This document shows positions 12,474-12,698 of a stretch of DNA of 12,698 bases, piece by piece; position 1 is the first letter of the stretch, and every line of letters begins with the position of its first letter. Made by a program: the position numbers and the translations under genes. The notes under the pieces were generated by a model. That model was given only the letters and a program-made list of their open reading frames with translations. It made no database searches and was not told where the DNA came from. Origin of the DNA: Thermoleptolyngbya sp046719575 (GTDB taxonomy: Bacteria; Cyanobacteriota; Cyanobacteriia; Elainellales; Elainellaceae). The stretch lies in the NCBI GenBank assembly GCA_046719575.1, contig JBDNCP010000136.1:1-12698 (forward strand). Direction: 5' to 3'.

Positions 12474-12499
12474 AATCAATCCCTAATTCGGAATTGATT
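12474..12499. repeat. Inverted repeat AATCAAT/ATTGATT
   Basis: AATCAAT (12474-12480) and ATTGATT (12493-12499) are perfect inverted copies. With a one-base bulge the stem extends through CC and GG, giving about nine pairs around a seven-base loop. A-runs flank it on both sides (12472-12475 and 12501-12507). It could be a terminator for a gene entering from the right on the minus strand, or an operator. Confidence 0.45.
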
Positions 12500-12698
12500 C
12501 AAAAAAATTGCTAATCGCACCAGACGGAATCGCCTTCACAGTTTATCCAGTCAATCCACGATTCTCAAGTCATGACCGTCGAGTAGACTTCGGCATCTAA
12601 TCTTATCCTCGGTTTACACCGATCAGGTTTGTTAATCAATCGTGCAACTCAGCCGATCTAGCCATCCAAGAATGTGGCGATCGCCCGATTGAACGTAG

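Larger units (their letters stand above)
12209..12698. other. 490-bp noncoding region upstream of sepF
   Basis: No gene with family-like sequence is visible on either strand, though the end of a gene cut by the right edge cannot be excluded. The stretch is AT-rich. On the minus strand TTATCG and TATACT, 16 bp apart (fragment within about 12344-12373), are a possible sepF promoter. GTTAAT occurs twice close together near 12232-12245. The pipY-type gene often found before sepF in cyanobacteria is not seen here. One HIP1 octamer lies near 12677. Confidence 0.5.

Noticed and set aside
12601..12625. tRNA- or small-RNA-like hairpin TCGGT/ACCGA
   Set aside because: The stem has five pairs only, with no tRNA arms or terminator beside it.
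12500..12698. End of a minus-strand gene entering from the right edge
   Set aside because: Each minus-strand frame hits a stop within about 13-22 codons of the edge. The short open ends are too short and lack recognisable family sequence, so none can be called.

Overview
The window is almost certainly chromosomal DNA from a cyanobacterium. By eye it carries about 25 copies of the octamer GCGATCGC (HIP1), which is hyper-abundant in many cyanobacterial genomes. Its gene set is also cyanobacterial: photosynthetic-type Gap2, zeta-carotene desaturase, DUF3288, and the adjacent sepF and proC. I cannot place it to genus. I see no tRNA, rRNA, CRISPR array, phage module or transposase gene.

Layout, left to right. 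Positions 1-1164 (minus) hold the N-terminal part of a SulP-type anion transporter that runs off the left edge and seems to have lost a central membrane block in frame. A divergent intergenic region (1165-1358) separates it from a thioredoxin-reductase-like flavoprotein (1359-2405, plus) that keeps its CxxC but lacks recognisable NADPH-binding motifs. Next come a coiled-coil protein and an unrecognised protein that abut exactly (2555-3106, 3107-3754). Then gap2 (3976-4989), with its own upstream region and an elaborate terminator, DUF3288 and an AtzH/HpxZ-like small protein (5143-5807), and zds/crtQ (5915-7384).

Positions 7385 to about 9040 look different. The stretch is more AT-rich and nearly free of HIP1 sites. 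It contains an 89-bp MITE-like element with 11-bp terminal inverted repeats and a 4-bp flanking repeat, a decayed related sequence beside it, and a short tandem array. Its two genes encode a beta-propeller-like protein and a small exported OB-fold protein. After it come a translationally coupled ParA ATPase and M28 metallopeptidase (9151-10640). These converge on proC and sepF (10661-12208, minus). The last 490 bases, upstream of sepF, show no gene.

Functions are mostly housekeeping: Calvin-cycle carbon flow (Gap2), carotenoid synthesis (Zds), proline synthesis (ProC), divisome assembly (SepF) and thiol redox (the flavoprotein). I see no clearly new multi-gene system. The best leads are the pyridine-nucleotide-motif-less flavoprotein, the internally deleted SulP protein, the MITE-like element, the ParA-M28 gene pair and two terminators built as a long stem enclosing a second hairpin.
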